A DNA stretch of 64,000 nucleotides from Oleispira antarctica RB-8 (GCA_000967895.1 FO203512.1:473582-537581), one strand, 5' to 3'; positions 29,824 through 39,735 are shown, counted from the first letter of the stretch. The notes: a model not told the origin generated them from the sequence alone. A program made the numbers and translations.

Positions 29824-30051
29824 ATGTCTTCAGCTGATATCCGAATATTGTTAGAAAAAGAATTTCCAGAAAGTGAAATCACCATCGAAGAAGGCTACCA
29901 CAACGAAATTCAAGTTGTGAGCTCAGCCTTTGAAGGTATGTCGGCCGTAAAACGACAGCAAATGGTTTATAAACCATTGACCGAACTTATTACTGGTGGG
30001 ACTGTGCATGCTGTGAAAATTAGCGCATTGACTCCTGCTGAAAAAAAATAG
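29824..30051 (+). CDS. ibaG: BolA-family protein IbaG
   Basis: The 75-residue BolA-like protein (ADIRILLEKEFPESEITIEEG, EGMSAVKRQQMVYKPLTELITGGTVHAVKISALTP) lies between mlaB and murA, the standard place for ibaG. Family members bind monothiol glutaredoxins through a shared 2Fe-2S cluster. The expected His is in the HAVKI segment. Confidence 0.92.
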   Translation: MSSADIRILLEKEFPESEITIEEGYHNEIQVVSSAFEGMSAVKRQQMVYKPLTELITGGTVHAVKISALTPAEKK

Positions 30052-30072
30052 AAAAGCCGAAAAGAATAATAA

Positions 30073-31394
<1,322 letters not shown>

Positions 31395-31428
31395 TTATTA
31401 AGAACACTTAGAGAAGATTGAAAACGTT

Positions 31429-32094
31429 ATGACACAGCCTCTCACGATTGCCTTATCAAAAGGACGTATTTTGGATGACACCTTGCCTTTATTAGCCGAG
31501 GCAAACATCCATCCGGCAGAGGACATTAGCAAAAGTCGTAAACTGATTTTCGATACCAATCACGATCATATCAAGCTGCTTGTAATACGAGCAGCCGATG
31601 TACCGACCTACGTTGAATACGGCGCAGCCGATCTAGGCATTTCCGGTAAAGATGTATTGATGGAGTTCAATAGCGAAAACCTATATGAACCTCTTGATCT
31701 AAAAATCGCCACTTGCCGCTTAATGACCGCTGCCCTTAAAGGCGCTGTACTTCCAGAAGGCCGCTTAAAAGTTGCGACTAAATTTGTTGATGTGACCAAG
31801 CGTTACTTCGCTGAACAAGGTCGCCAGATCGACATCATCAAATTGTACGGTGGTATGGAGCTGGCCCCAATCGTTGGCCTAGCCGACTTGATTGTGGATA
31901 TTGTTGATACCGGCAAAACCTTGGTCGCGAATGGTTTAGAACCACGTGACCACATGGCGTATATCAGCTCTCGTTTAGTTGTGGGTAAAGCCGCCATGAA
32001 AGTGAAGCACGCACAAATCCAGCCGATCATTGACCAAATGTCAGCGGCTGTTGATCGTCAAGAAGAGAAACGCCAGCAAGAAGCTGAGCAATAA
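31429..32094 (+). CDS. hisG: ATP phosphoribosyltransferase, short form
   Basis: The 221-residue protein is the short HisG ([35 protein letters not shown]) lacking the C-terminal regulatory domain of the roughly 300-residue form. Short HisG needs HisZ for activity and feedback control; hisZ is not in this window. It starts histidine synthesis and is followed by hisD, as in Pseudomonas. Confidence 0.95.
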   Translation: MTQPLTIALSKGRILDDTLPLLAEANIHPAEDISKSRKLIFDTNHDHIKLLVIRAADVPTYVEYGAADLGISGKDVLMEFNSENLYEPLDLKIATCRLMTAALKGAVLPEGRLKVATKFVDVTKRYFAEQGRQIDIIKLYGGMELAPIVGLADLIVDIVDTGKTLVANGLEPRDHMAYISSRLVVGKAAMKVKHAQIQPIIDQMSAAVDRQEEKRQQEAEQ

Positions 32095-32126
32095 TAAGCT
32101 CCTCCTGAAAATTAGGGAATTAAAAA

Positions 32127-33434
32127 ATGACTATCGAAATTCGTCGTTTAGATACCAACGAAAATGATTTCTCTTCCGAGCTAGAAACACTGCTAGCTTG
32201 GGAATCTGTTTCAGACAAACAAGTACAAACCATCGTTACCGATATTCTTGACGATGTTAAAACCCGTGGCGATGCCGCCGTTATCGAATACAGCAATCGC
32301 TTTGACCACCTACATGTTGAAAACATGGATCAGCTAGAACTGAACCAAGAACAACTTGAAGATGCGTTAAACACCTTGCCAGCTGACCAGCGTCACGCGC
32401 TATTGGCCGCCGCTGATCGAGTGCGTAAATACCACGATAAGCAAAAACAAGATTCTTGGCAGTACACAGAAGAAGACGGCACATTATTGGGCCAAAAAGT
32501 AACACCGCTAGATCGCGTGGGTATTTATGTACCGGGCGGAAAAGCCGCTTACCCATCTTCAGTATTGATGAACGCTATTCCTGCACACGTTGCTGGCGTA
32601 CAAGAAATCATCATGGTCGTGCCAACACCCGGTGGTGAATTAAACCAGCTAGTATTAGCGGCTGCAGCCGTTGCAGGCGTTAGCAAAGTATTTACCGTAG
32701 GCGGAGCACAAGCTATTGCCGCATTAGCGTATGGTACTGCGACGGTTCCAAAAGTAGATAAGATCGTTGGCCCAGGTAACATTTTTGTAGCCACCGCGAA
32801 ACGCCAAGTATTTGGGACAGTCGGCATCGACATGATCGCAGGCCCATCTGAAATCTTAGTCGTATGCGATGGCAAAACCGATCCTGATTGGATTGCGATG
32901 GATTTATTCTCGCAAGCCGAACACGACGAAGATGCGCAGGCGATTTTAATTAGCCCAGATCAAAACTTCCTAGATCAAGTTCAAGCGTCCATCGAAAAGT
33001 TATTACCGACCATGGCCCGTAAAGATATTATTCGTGCCTCGTTAAACGCACGCGCAGCCTTGATCAAAGTGAAAGATATGAATGAAGCGTGTGAAGTGAG
33101 CAATACCATTGCTCCTGAACACTTAGAATTATCGGTTGATGACCCGCAGGCATTATTGCCGCAGATTCGTCACGCCGGAGCGATCTTTATGGGTCGTCAT
33201 ACATCTGAAGCGTTAGGTGATTATTGCGCAGGGCCAAACCACGTATTACCCACGTCGGGCACTGCACGTTTCTCATCACCGCTAGGTGTATATGATTTCC
33301 AAAAACGTTCGTCGCTGATTATGTGTTCCCCTGAAGGCGCATCAGAACTGGGCAAAATTGCCTCCGTTCTAGCCCGTGGTGAGCAACTAGAAGGGCACGC
33401 ACGATCTGCTGAATATCGTATTAAAAAGCAATAA
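32127..33434 (+). CDS. hisD: Histidinol dehydrogenase
   Basis: The 435-residue enzyme has [41 protein letters not shown] and the zinc/active-site segment [14 protein letters not shown], with the [21 protein letters not shown] motif near the C-terminus. It oxidises histidinol to histidine in two NAD-dependent steps. It lies 32 bp after hisG. Confidence 0.97.
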   Translation: MTIEIRRLDTNENDFSSELETLLAWESVSDKQVQTIVTDILDDVKTRGDAAVIEYSNRFDHLHVENMDQLELNQEQLEDALNTLPADQRHALLAAADRVRKYHDKQKQDSWQYTEEDGTLLGQKVTPLDRVGIYVPGGKAAYPSSVLMNAIPAHVAGVQEIIMVVPTPGGELNQLVLAAAAVAGVSKVFTVGGAQAIAALAYGTATVPKVDKIVGPGNIFVATAKRQVFGTVGIDMIAGPSEILVVCDGKTDPDWIAMDLFSQAEHDEDAQAILISPDQNFLDQVQASIEKLLPTMARKDIIRASLNARAALIKVKDMNEACEVSNTIAPEHLELSVDDPQALLPQIRHAGAIFMGRHTSEALGDYCAGPNHVLPTSGTARFSSPLGVYDFQKRSSLIMCSPEGASELGKIASVLARGEQLEGHARSAEYRIKKQ

Positions 33435-33483
33435 GATAACGCGAGCGGCCGCATAAAGTCGCTCGAAAAGTTGCTGCGTTAAA

Positions 33484-33551
33484 GGCCTCGAATTGCTCAC
33501 TTGTTAGTAATATTAAATTATTAACAAGGGAACAGTTCGGGGCTTTTTTGT
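33484..33551 (+). terminator. Long hairpin with T-run between hisD and hisC
   Basis: A long imperfect stem (AAGGCCTCGAATTG and CAGTTCGGGGCTTTT outside, CTTGTTA and TAACAAG inside) ends in TTTTTT. It looks like an intrinsic terminator or attenuator and would separate hisC from hisGD, at least partly. Confidence 0.6.
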
Positions 33552-33603
33552 TTATAGCAGCAGCTAGACACATTAAATATTAAATAAAATTTCAGAGAAT
33601 TCC

Positions 33604-34692
33604 ATGACATCAATTACCCAAATGGTTGAAAACCTAGTTCGCCCAGAAATTCGTGCGCTATCAGCTTACCCAGTAGGCGATGCCAGTGGCATGGTAAAGC
33701 TTGATGCCATGGAAAATCCGCATCAATGGTCAGAAGAATTAAAACAAGCTTGGGCCAAAAAAATACAGCACGCCGATATCAATCGCTATCCACATCCGCA
33801 AGCACCCAAAGTAAAAGACGGCCTGCGTAAAGCGATGAATGTACCTGAACAATTCGATTGTTTATTAGGGAACGGCTCAGACGAAATCATTCAGCTATTA
33901 ACTATGCTGGTGGCTAAGCCCAGGGCTAAAGTCATGGCACCAGAACCTGGCTTCGTCATGTATAAAATGATCGCCATCTTTTGTGGTGTTGAATATGTTG
34001 GTATACCACTAACCGCAGACTTTGAACTCGACATGCCAGCCATGTTGACATGCATAAACGAACAGCAGCCAGAGCTAATCTTCTTAGCCCAACCAAACAA
34101 CCCAACCGCCAATCTTTATTCAGAATCACAACTGCGTGAACTGATACAAGCCAGCCAAGGCTTAGTGATAATGGACGAAGCCTACCTGCCATTTTCTAGC
34201 CGTAACCACCTGCACTTTTTAGAAGAATTCGATAACGTATTAGTTATGCGTACATTATCAAAAGTCGGCCTAGCAGGCTTACGTCTAGGAATGATCTTTG
34301 GTCGCAGTGAATGGCTAAACGAACTCGATAAAATTCGTATGCCATATAACATCAACGTGCTGACACAAATCAGCGCTGAATTTGCGCTAGAGCATTACGA
34401 TATTTTATTAGGCCAATGTGAACTGATAAAACAAGAACGCACGCGCATGCAGAACGCATTAACCGAGTTAGGGTTTACTTGTTACAAGAGCGAAGCGAAC
34501 TTCATATTAGCCCGTGCCGATATGGCATTTGAAGGTCAAGCTAAAGAAATTTTTGAGCAACTAAAACGGCACAACGTATTAATAAAATGTTTGGCGGGTG
34601 GACATCCGTTATTAGAAAATTGTTTGCGTTTTACCATTGGTACTGAGGGTGAGAATGGATTGCTGCTGGAAGCGTTGAAGGATATATTGTGA
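33604..34692 (+). CDS. hisC: Histidinol-phosphate aminotransferase
   Basis: The 362-residue class-I/II PLP aminotransferase has LGNGSDEIIQLL, AQPNNPTAN, the Asp in VIMDEAYLPF and the PLP lysine in RTLSKVGLAGLRLG (Lys220). It makes histidinol phosphate from imidazole acetol phosphate. It follows hisD and is the last core gene before the accessory block. Confidence 0.96.
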   Translation: MTSITQMVENLVRPEIRALSAYPVGDASGMVKLDAMENPHQWSEELKQAWAKKIQHADINRYPHPQAPKVKDGLRKAMNVPEQFDCLLGNGSDEIIQLLTMLVAKPRAKVMAPEPGFVMYKMIAIFCGVEYVGIPLTADFELDMPAMLTCINEQQPELIFLAQPNNPTANLYSESQLRELIQASQGLVIMDEAYLPFSSRNHLHFLEEFDNVLVMRTLSKVGLAGLRLGMIFGRSEWLNELDKIRMPYNINVLTQISAEFALEHYDILLGQCELIKQERTRMQNALTELGFTCYKSEANFILARADMAFEGQAKEIFEQLKRHNVLIKCLAGGHPLLENCLRFTIGTEGENGLLLEALKDIL

Positions 34693-34857
34693 GGGGTTGA
34701 GTAAGAGTGTTCGCCTATCACTTTTTAGTGATAGGCCTAAGTACTTGAAAAATATAAAAATTATAGCGTTGATATCAATATCTCCTGATAAGCGAATATA
34801 GCTTGAAAGTGATATCGAATTGACAAAAGCGAACGGCGAATATAGTGTTGTTTAAAT

Positions 34858-34962
34858 TATTAACAGGGATAGTCGTATGATTTTAAACAAGTTTTCTCTT
34901 CATTCGCCTTTCCCAGATATAAGGGGTTATGCGAACCCGGTTCGTATATCCCACTGTTAGGT
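34858..34962 (+). repeat. attC-like recombination site upstream of the cassette
   Basis: The left arm TTAACAGGGATA (34861-) is complementary, with two extra bases on the other side, to the right arm TATCCCACTGTTAGG. The right end is a canonical GTTAGGT core (GTTRRRY) at 34956-34962. An unpaired pair of bases within one arm is the usual attC polarity feature. The left inverse core is imperfect (TATTAAC). The cassette gene's ribosome-binding site begins 6 bp after the core. Confidence 0.5.
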
Positions 34963-35140
34963 TCTTAGGAGCGGAAATGGAACAATTTGGGATTGTAGAA
35001 GTTTTACTAGCAATAATTTCAATATTACTTTTATTTATATTTTTAAAGCTGAATTCTTTTCTGAATCAGGTTCAGATTAATAAGAAAATTGAATATATGT
35101 ACAATGATGATCATCTTAAACAGAGAGGAGATATGCTTCA

Positions 35141-36510
35141 GGAGCTATAGTCAAATCTGGTGTACAGAATATCAAGCAGCATCCTGATCCTGTTGTTCTT
35201 GTTTGATGCCATCACGAAATTTCACACCCGTAATCACATCCGCTAATAAATTATAACCTCGTAATCTGTGCCACCGTTTCTGAGCCGTTTCCATTAACTT
35301 CAATACCATCGCTAACGTCGTTACTCGACTGCCACAATTTTTACTTTTTGTTGTTCTTAACCGCACCGTCGCAAAAACAGATTCTATCGGATTAGATGTA
35401 CGTAAATGGCCCCAATGCTCAGCAGGAAAATCATAAAATACCAACAAGGCTTCTCGATCTTTTTCAAGACACCTCATCGCTTTCGGGTACTTAGCTTCAA
35501 ATAATTTAACGCAATTTGTCATGCTTTTATTGGCTTCTTCTTTTGTTTCAGATTGCCAAATTTCATGCAGTGCGCTTTTTACTTTTGGTTGCATCGCTTT
35601 AGGAAACTTAGCGAGCACATTCGCTGTCTTATGAACCCAGCAACGCTGCCCTTGTGTCGTTGGCCAGCACTTAGAAAGCGCTTTCCAAAAGCCTAAGGCC
35701 CCGTCTCCGACAGCAACTTTAGGCTCGATGCTTAAGCCTCTTTGCTTTAGGCCGAGTAATACTTCAGACCAGCTTGCCTCTGACTCTCGATAGCCATCAC
35801 TCACGGCGATGAGCTCTTTATTTCCCAGCTCGTCCGAGCCAATGATCACCAGCAAGCAGACTTTATCATCCATTCTTACATTGCAATAAACGCCGTCAGC
35901 CCAAACATAAACATAACGCTTTTTACTTAGATCTCTTTTCTGCCACTGGGTGAAATCAGCCTCCCAGCTTGTTTTCAACCGGCTGATTGTAGCAGCCGAA
36001 AGGCCTTTCGCTTCCTCTCCCAATAGGTGCTTTAGCGACTCACTAAAATCACCCGTTGAAATGCCGCGCAAATAAAGCCACGGTAAAAACTCTTCAATAC
36101 TTTGGCTGCGTTTTAGATAAGGCGGTACAAGTGAGCTGTTGAATTTTATGCCATTATCAGTACGGTCACGCACCTTAGGAACTTTGATATCAATATCTCC
36201 TAAGCCTGTTTGTATAGTTCGCTCAGGAAGGTAGCCATTGCGCACCAGGCCAGTCTTTCCATCTTCTGTTAATAACCCTTTATGATCGGCTAAAAGCTGT
36301 TGAACTTCGGTTTCAATCGCTTGGGCTAACAACTGCTGCGCGCCTTGCTTTAAAACTTGTTGTAATAAGTCAGTTGGCTCTGGTTTATGTAGCTGAGAAA
36401 TATTATTATCATTCATGCAGTGTACTCCTTTTGGTTGTTGATCCGCCAAGATCAATCAACAGGATACGCTGCTACTTATTTACCCGATACACCAGAAATG
36501 ATCATACCTC
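35141..36510 (-). mobile_element. IS256-family insertion sequence, about 1.37 kb
   Basis: The element is bounded by the 8-bp duplication. Its ends are imperfect inverted repeats that share a TCTGGTGTA-type core (left end near 35155-35164, right end near 36489-36496). It contains a single leftward transposase gene. It interrupts the cassette gene. Confidence 0.85.
35172..36455 (-). CDS. IS256-family (Mutator-type) transposase
   Basis: The 427-residue protein is a full-length Mutator-family DDE transposase: N-terminal helical region (LLQQVLKQGAQQLLAQAIETEVQ), GLVRNGYLPERTIQTGLGDIDIKVPKVRDR, first Asp in YVWADGVYCNVR, second in VAVGDGALGFWKAL, the CWVHKTANVLAKFPK segment and the Glu in TSNPIESVFATVRLRT. 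No frameshift is visible, so it may be active. The start could be the ATG 14 codons downstream (MNDNNISQL). Confidence 0.93.
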   Translation of the reverse strand: MILADQQPKGVHCMNDNNISQLHKPEPTDLLQQVLKQGAQQLLAQAIETEVQQLLADHKGLLTEDGKTGLVRNGYLPERTIQTGLGDIDIKVPKVRDRTDNGIKFNSSLVPPYLKRSQSIEEFLPWLYLRGISTGDFSESLKHLLGEEAKGLSAATISRLKTSWEADFTQWQKRDLSKKRYVYVWADGVYCNVRMDDKVCLLVIIGSDELGNKELIAVSDGYRESEASWSEVLLGLKQRGLSIEPKVAVGDGALGFWKALSKCWPTTQGQRCWVHKTANVLAKFPKAMQPKVKSALHEIWQSETKEEANKSMTNCVKLFEAKYPKAMRCLEKDREALLVFYDFPAEHWGHLRTSNPIESVFATVRLRTTKSKNCGSRVTTLAMVLKLMETAQKRWHRLRGYNLLADVITGVKFRDGIKQEQQDQDAA

Positions 36511-36711
36511 ATGCTTCAGCAGCAAAAAGAATATCTTGAATTAATATCCTCTGATATAGAGAAGGTGAAGTCAGACTTAGAAGATATGAAGTATGTATCT
36601 GATATATTTTATAAGTACAAGTTACCCGACCAAAGAGAGCGTGATGTTCTTGATCAGGTGTCTATAGATAATGAAGTATTTGATGGAATTGCGAATGCAG
36701 GAAGGCATAGA

Positions 36712-36810
36712 ACTTAACAAATAGTTGGTGAACGTCCCTGCGGGACTGGGACGGTTAAACTTCGCTCGTTCCTCGCTTAGTTTCACCGCCCCACAACAAA
36801 AGCGTTAGTG
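36712..36810 (+). repeat. attC-like recombination site at the cassette end
   Basis: The left inverse core ACTTAAC (36712-36718) contains the cassette stop codon and is followed by AAATAGTTGGTG. The right side reads CACCGCCCCACAACAAAAGC and then the GTTAGTG core at 36804-36810. The arms pair imperfectly, and an internal palindromic segment gives a typical length of about 99 bp. This resembles attC sites of chromosomal integrons. No integrase gene is present in the window. Confidence 0.6.
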
Positions 36811-37240
36811 CGTCAAGCAAAGCTTGATGCATCTTGCAGGGTGTAAGTCCCTGTCGGGCAAGGTTTGACCAACCACCCGTATCGAGTGTTGCGCCTATGG
36901 CGGAGTTTGTGGATCGAAAGTACTTTCCTGTATTTTTTTTATAAAAAAAATTAAATACAGCAAGCGAACAAAATAGGTGAAGCGTACACAGAGAAATATA
37001 TAGGCCATAGGGATTGTCGTGATCCTGAGTGCTGTTATCGCTCCGAGAATGGTGAGTTCTGACTGACGAGGTTTCTTCTTATAACGCTAGGGCCATCGAA
37101 GTCCATGCAAAGCAATCGTTATGGTTAGATTGTGGCGAGTCAGCGGAGTTATTAAGTCGTGGCATGTATATAGAGATGCATCAGGAACTTGAGAGATCCG
37201 AGTGTGCTCCTGAAGGATTCAGGTAGGGATGTTTAACCTA
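36807..37240 (+). ncRNA. Possible 5' remnant of a group II intron (ribozyme domains), no reverse transcriptase
   Basis: Directly after GTTA of the attC core the sequence reads GTGCGTC, matching the 5' GUGYG of group II introns. Strong short hairpins follow: TCAAGC-AAA-GCTTGA, CTTGCAGGG...CCCT...GCAAG and GGTTTGACCAACC. Further on, ACTTGAGAGATCC and GGCGAGTC-type segments resemble what I recall of intron sequence ahead of the reverse-transcriptase gene. No open frame of that type and no clear domain V are present, so this would be a truncated copy. The assignment rests on recalled features only. Confidence 0.4.
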
Positions 37241-37248
37241 AAGAAGAA

Positions 37249-37367
37249 CAACTAGGACACCCACCCTAGTTGAAAACCAAAAGAACAACTAGGACACCCA
37301 CCCTAGTTGAAAACCAACAACTAGGACACCCACCCTTGGCCAACAACTAGGACACCCACCCTAGTTG
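37249..37367. repeat. REP-like palindromes, cluster of four
   Basis: A 24-bp unit with arms CAACTAGG and CCTAGTTG around ACACCCAC occurs at 37249-37272, 37286-37309 and 37344-37367, plus a copy with a lost right arm at 37318-37339. Spacers carry AAAACCAA. The same unit precedes each transposase copy downstream, the pattern expected of REP sequences linked to RAYT transposases. Confidence 0.8.
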
Positions 37368-37424
37368 AAAACCAAAATTCATGATCTACAGTTAAATTAA
37401 GCCTTTTAATTTAGTTTGGTGATC

Positions 37425-37829
37425 ATGATGCCTAAACCTCGTAAAACCCTGATCGCCGTCGAATCCACGCCTTACTACCACTGTGTTGCACGTTGTGTGC
37501 GAAGAGCCTTTCTCTGTGGTATTGATACGCTTACAGGCCAGAATTACGAGCATCGTCGTGCTTGGCTTGAAGATCGTTTGTTGGAATTGCCAAAGGTCTT
37601 TGCTATCGACATTGCCGCTTATGCCATCATGAGTAATCACTACCATTTGATCCTTCATATCAATACTGAAAGAGCCAAGAGCTGGTCAGATCATGAAATT
37701 GTGGAACGCTGGCATCAGCTTTTCAATGGCACAGTCCTTTCGCAAAAGTATCTTAAAAATGAAGGTGAGCTGTCGAAGGTTGAGATGCTGGTATTTCAGG
37801 AAACCATTGATGAATGGAAGAACAACTAG
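37425..37829 (+). pseudogene. Truncated RAYT transposase copy 1
   Basis: The first 130 or so codons are nearly identical to the full-length copy at 38061, including the HUH-type SNHYHLILHI motif. After EWK the frame runs into a REP unit that supplies the stop. The C-terminal two-thirds is missing. Confidence 0.85.
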
Positions 37830-37846
37830 GACACCCACCCTAGTTG
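37823..37846. repeat. REP-like palindrome
   Basis: An intact 24-bp unit (CAACTAGG / CCTAGTTG arms) lies exactly at the break of transposase copy 1 and in front of copy 2. Confidence 0.8.
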
Positions 37847-37903
37847 AAAACCAAAATTCATGATCTACAGTTAAATTAAGCCTTTTAATTTAGTTTGGTG
37901 ATC

Positions 37904-37979
37904 ATGATGCCTAAACCTCGTAAAACCCTCATCGCCGTCGAATCTACGCCTTACTACCACTGTGTTGCACGTTGTGCAA
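37904..37979 (+). pseudogene. RAYT transposase fragment, copy 2
   Basis: Only about 24 codons of the transposase N-terminus (MPKPRKTLIAVESTPYYH...) remain before a further REP unit at 37980. It keeps the upstream hairpin region found in front of the other copies. Confidence 0.85.
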
Positions 37980-38003
37980 CAACTAGGACACCCACCCTAG
38001 TTG
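37980..38003. repeat. REP-like palindrome ahead of the full-length RAYT gene
   Basis: This is an intact 24-bp unit, identical in its arms to the upstream copies. It sits 57 bp before the start of the full-length transposase. Confidence 0.8.
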
Positions 38004-38015
38004 AAAACCAAAATT

Positions 38016-38063
38016 CATGATCTACAGTTAAATTAAGCCTTTTAATTTAGTTTGGTGATCATG
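38016..38063 (+). promoter_or_regulatory. Hairpin covering the RAYT start codon
   Basis: CATGATC (38016-38022) pairs with GATCATG (38057-38063), with inner AT-rich pairing of TTAAATTAA against TTTAATTTA. The ATG at 38061 and the GGTGAT ahead of it lie in the right arm, so folding of the mRNA could hide the start. The related copy at 42352-42400 is a perfect hairpin. Confidence 0.5.
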
Positions 38064-39062
38064 ATGCCTAAACCTCGTAAAACCCTCATCGCCGTCGAAT
38101 CCACGCCTTACTACCACTGTGTTGCACGTTGTGTGCGAAGAGCCTTTCTCTGTGGTATTGATACGCTTACAGGCCAGAATTACGAGCATCGTCGTGCTTG
38201 GCTTGAAGATCGTTTGCTGGAACTGCCAAAGGTCTTTGCTATCGACATTGCCGCTTATGCCATCATGAGTAATCACTACCATGTGATCCTTCATATCAAT
38301 ACTGAAAGAGCCAAGAGCTGGTCTGACTATGAAATTGTGGAACGCTGGCATCAGCTTTTCAATGGCACAGTCCTTTCGCAAAAGTATCTTAAAAATGAAG
38401 GTGAACTGTCGAAGGTTGAGATGCTGGTATTTCAGGAAACCATTGATGAATGGCGTTCACGTCTTCAAGATATTAGTTGGTTTATGCGTATTTTAAATGA
38501 AGCCGTTGCACGTGAAGCGAATGCTGAAGATGGTTGTACTGGTCGCTTCTGGGAAGGTCGTTTCAAATCTCAAGCATTACTAGATGAAGCTGCATTAATG
38601 GCGTGTATGGCGTATGTCGATTTGAATCCTATTCGAGCAAAGATGGCGACTACTCCAGAGCAATCTGATCATACGTCGATAAAAAAACGCTGTGAGAAAG
38701 CAGTAGAAAGTTCAAATCCCAATCATGTAAATCAGCAAGAAAAATCTCTTTATCCTTTTGTCGGCAATCCAAAGCAGGGCCAGCCTGAAGGTATTCAAAT
38801 GAAGCTGAGTGATTATCTTGAATTGGTTGATAGTACCGGAAGAGTTTTAAGAAAGGATAAGCGCGGTGCGATCAGTGCGAGTGCTGAAAAAATTCTAGAT
38901 AGGTTGGATGTTGATGAAGACCAGTGGTTAGAAATGACTTCCAACTTTGAAGGATGCTTTAGCTCATTTGTGGGTGGCGAGCGTAGTTTACGCATGGCTT
39001 GTGAAAATCTTCACTACCAAAGGCCTCCAGGCTTAGCGACTTGTAAACTGATGTTTCATTAA
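38061..39062 (+). CDS. REP-associated Y1-type transposase (RAYT), full length
   Basis: The product has 333 residues from the first ATG (a second ATG follows at once). The N-terminal Y1_Tnp domain contains STPYYHCVARCVRRAFLC, HUH motif SNHYHVILHI (His72 and His74), GRFWEGRFKSQALLDE and MAYVDLNPIRAKM. A C-terminal extension of about 130 residues is longer than in Escherichia coli TnpA-REP but known in long marine relatives. Which tyrosine is catalytic is not clear: the helix before GRFWEGRF reads LNEAVAREAN without Tyr. Surrounding REP units and decayed copies show past activity. Confidence 0.88.
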   Translation: MMPKPRKTLIAVESTPYYHCVARCVRRAFLCGIDTLTGQNYEHRRAWLEDRLLELPKVFAIDIAAYAIMSNHYHVILHINTERAKSWSDYEIVERWHQLFNGTVLSQKYLKNEGELSKVEMLVFQETIDEWRSRLQDISWFMRILNEAVAREANAEDGCTGRFWEGRFKSQALLDEAALMACMAYVDLNPIRAKMATTPEQSDHTSIKKRCEKAVESSNPNHVNQQEKSLYPFVGNPKQGQPEGIQMKLSDYLELVDSTGRVLRKDKRGAISASAEKILDRLDVDEDQWLEMTSNFEGCFSSFVGGERSLRMACENLHYQRPPGLATCKLMFH

Positions 39063-39650
39063 CTTTTAATAATCAAGGTTGTAAATCAATTATCAGATGC
39101 CCCCTGAGGAATTTTTGTGTCTGATGTTTAGGTCAGTTGACCTTTATGCCTGAATTTAAACGCGAGCAATGCGAATTGAAGTGTAGTGATTGACACGGAG
39201 TTCATATTCTTCTGATAATGAATTGATACTAAGGTGGGTGTCTTATTATTTCGCGAAGGCCTCCAGGCTTAGTGACTTGTAAACTGATGTTTCATTAACT
39301 TTTAATAATCAAGGTTGTAAATCAATTATCAGATGCCCTCTGAGGAATTTCTGTGTCTGATGTTTATGTCAGTTGACCTTTATGCCTGAATTTAAACACG
39401 AGCAATGCGAATTGAAGTGTAGTGATTGACACGGAGTTCATATTCTTCTGATAATGAATTGATACTAAAGTGGGTGTCTTATTATTTCTTTGCGAGCGTA
39501 GTTTACGCATGGCTTGTGAACACCTTCACTACCAAAGGCCTCCAGGCTTAGCGACTTGTAAACTGATGTTTCATTAACTTTTAATAATCAAGGTTGTAAA
39601 TCGATTATCAGATGCCCTCTGAGGAATTTCTGTGTCTGATGTTTAGGCGC
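39020..39650 (+). repeat. Tandem triplication of the RAYT 3' end
   Basis: About 235 bp running from AAGGCCTCCAGG (the last transposase codons) to GGTGGGTGTCTTATTATTT occurs at 39020-39255 and again at 39256-39490. A third copy, 39491-39650, starts a little earlier in the gene and ends at GATGTTTAGG. The GGTGGGTGTC at the end of each unit resembles half a REP. I see no gene in this stretch other than the small minus-strand frame at its right edge. Confidence 0.8.
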
Positions 39651-39717
39651 TTACCCATGATAAGTGCCATACAATAAGAGTGACTACGGTAAGAAGTACT
39701 ACCATCCATGCTTCCAT
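39643..39717 (-). CDS. Possible 24-residue single-helix membrane peptide
   Basis: An ATG at 39715-39717 has an AAGGAAAAG ribosome-binding site just upstream. It opens a frame for a 24-residue peptide beginning MEAWMVVLLTVV and continuing TLIVWHLSW, almost entirely hydrophobic. It lies 18 bp after the stop of the 333-residue membrane protein on the same strand. Its stop lies in the last bases of the third transposase repeat, so the original C-terminus may have been altered. Small size makes this tentative. Confidence 0.3.
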   Translation of the reverse strand: MEAWMVVLLTVVTLIVWHLSWVSA

Positions 39718-39735
39718 AGCTTTTCCTTTTAATAA

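Larger units (their letters stand above)
35133..36518. repeat. 8-bp target site duplication of the IS element
   Basis: ATGCTTCA occurs at 35133-35140 and again at 36511-36518, immediately flanking the insertion. Eight bases is a normal duplication length for IS256-family elements. Identical copies suggest a fairly recent insertion. Confidence 0.85.
34977..36717 (+). pseudogene. Small membrane-anchored coiled-coil protein gene, split by an IS256-family element
   Basis: A GGAG site precedes the ATG at 34977. The frame encodes a membrane segment (about residues 9-25) and then a charged helical part. It is interrupted after 35140 and resumes at 36519 in the same frame once the insertion and one copy of the 8-bp duplication are removed. 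The rebuilt protein has 120 residues with a coiled-coil-like C-terminal half (ELISSDIEKVKSDLEDMK). I recognise no function. The stop codon lies within the inverse core of the downstream attC-like site, typical of integron cassettes. Confidence 0.75.

Noticed and set aside
34713..34736. Terminator of hisC
   Set aside because: A 10-bp-arm hairpin (GCCTATCACT / AGTGATAGGC) is present, but no T-run follows, so I did not list it as a terminator.
36511..36717. Independent small gene starting at 36511
   Set aside because: Its start codon is the 8-bp target duplication of the IS. The frame is the second half of the gene that begins at 34977.
37241..37372. CRISPR array
   Set aside because: The repeats near 37249-37367 are irregularly spaced, carry near-identical spacers and are palindromic REP-like units next to RAYT genes. 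No cas genes are present.
37392..37658. Minus-strand frames overlapping the RAYT copies (also 38028-38381)
   Set aside because: They lie opposite the transposase gene, recur only because the element recurs, and have no features of their own.
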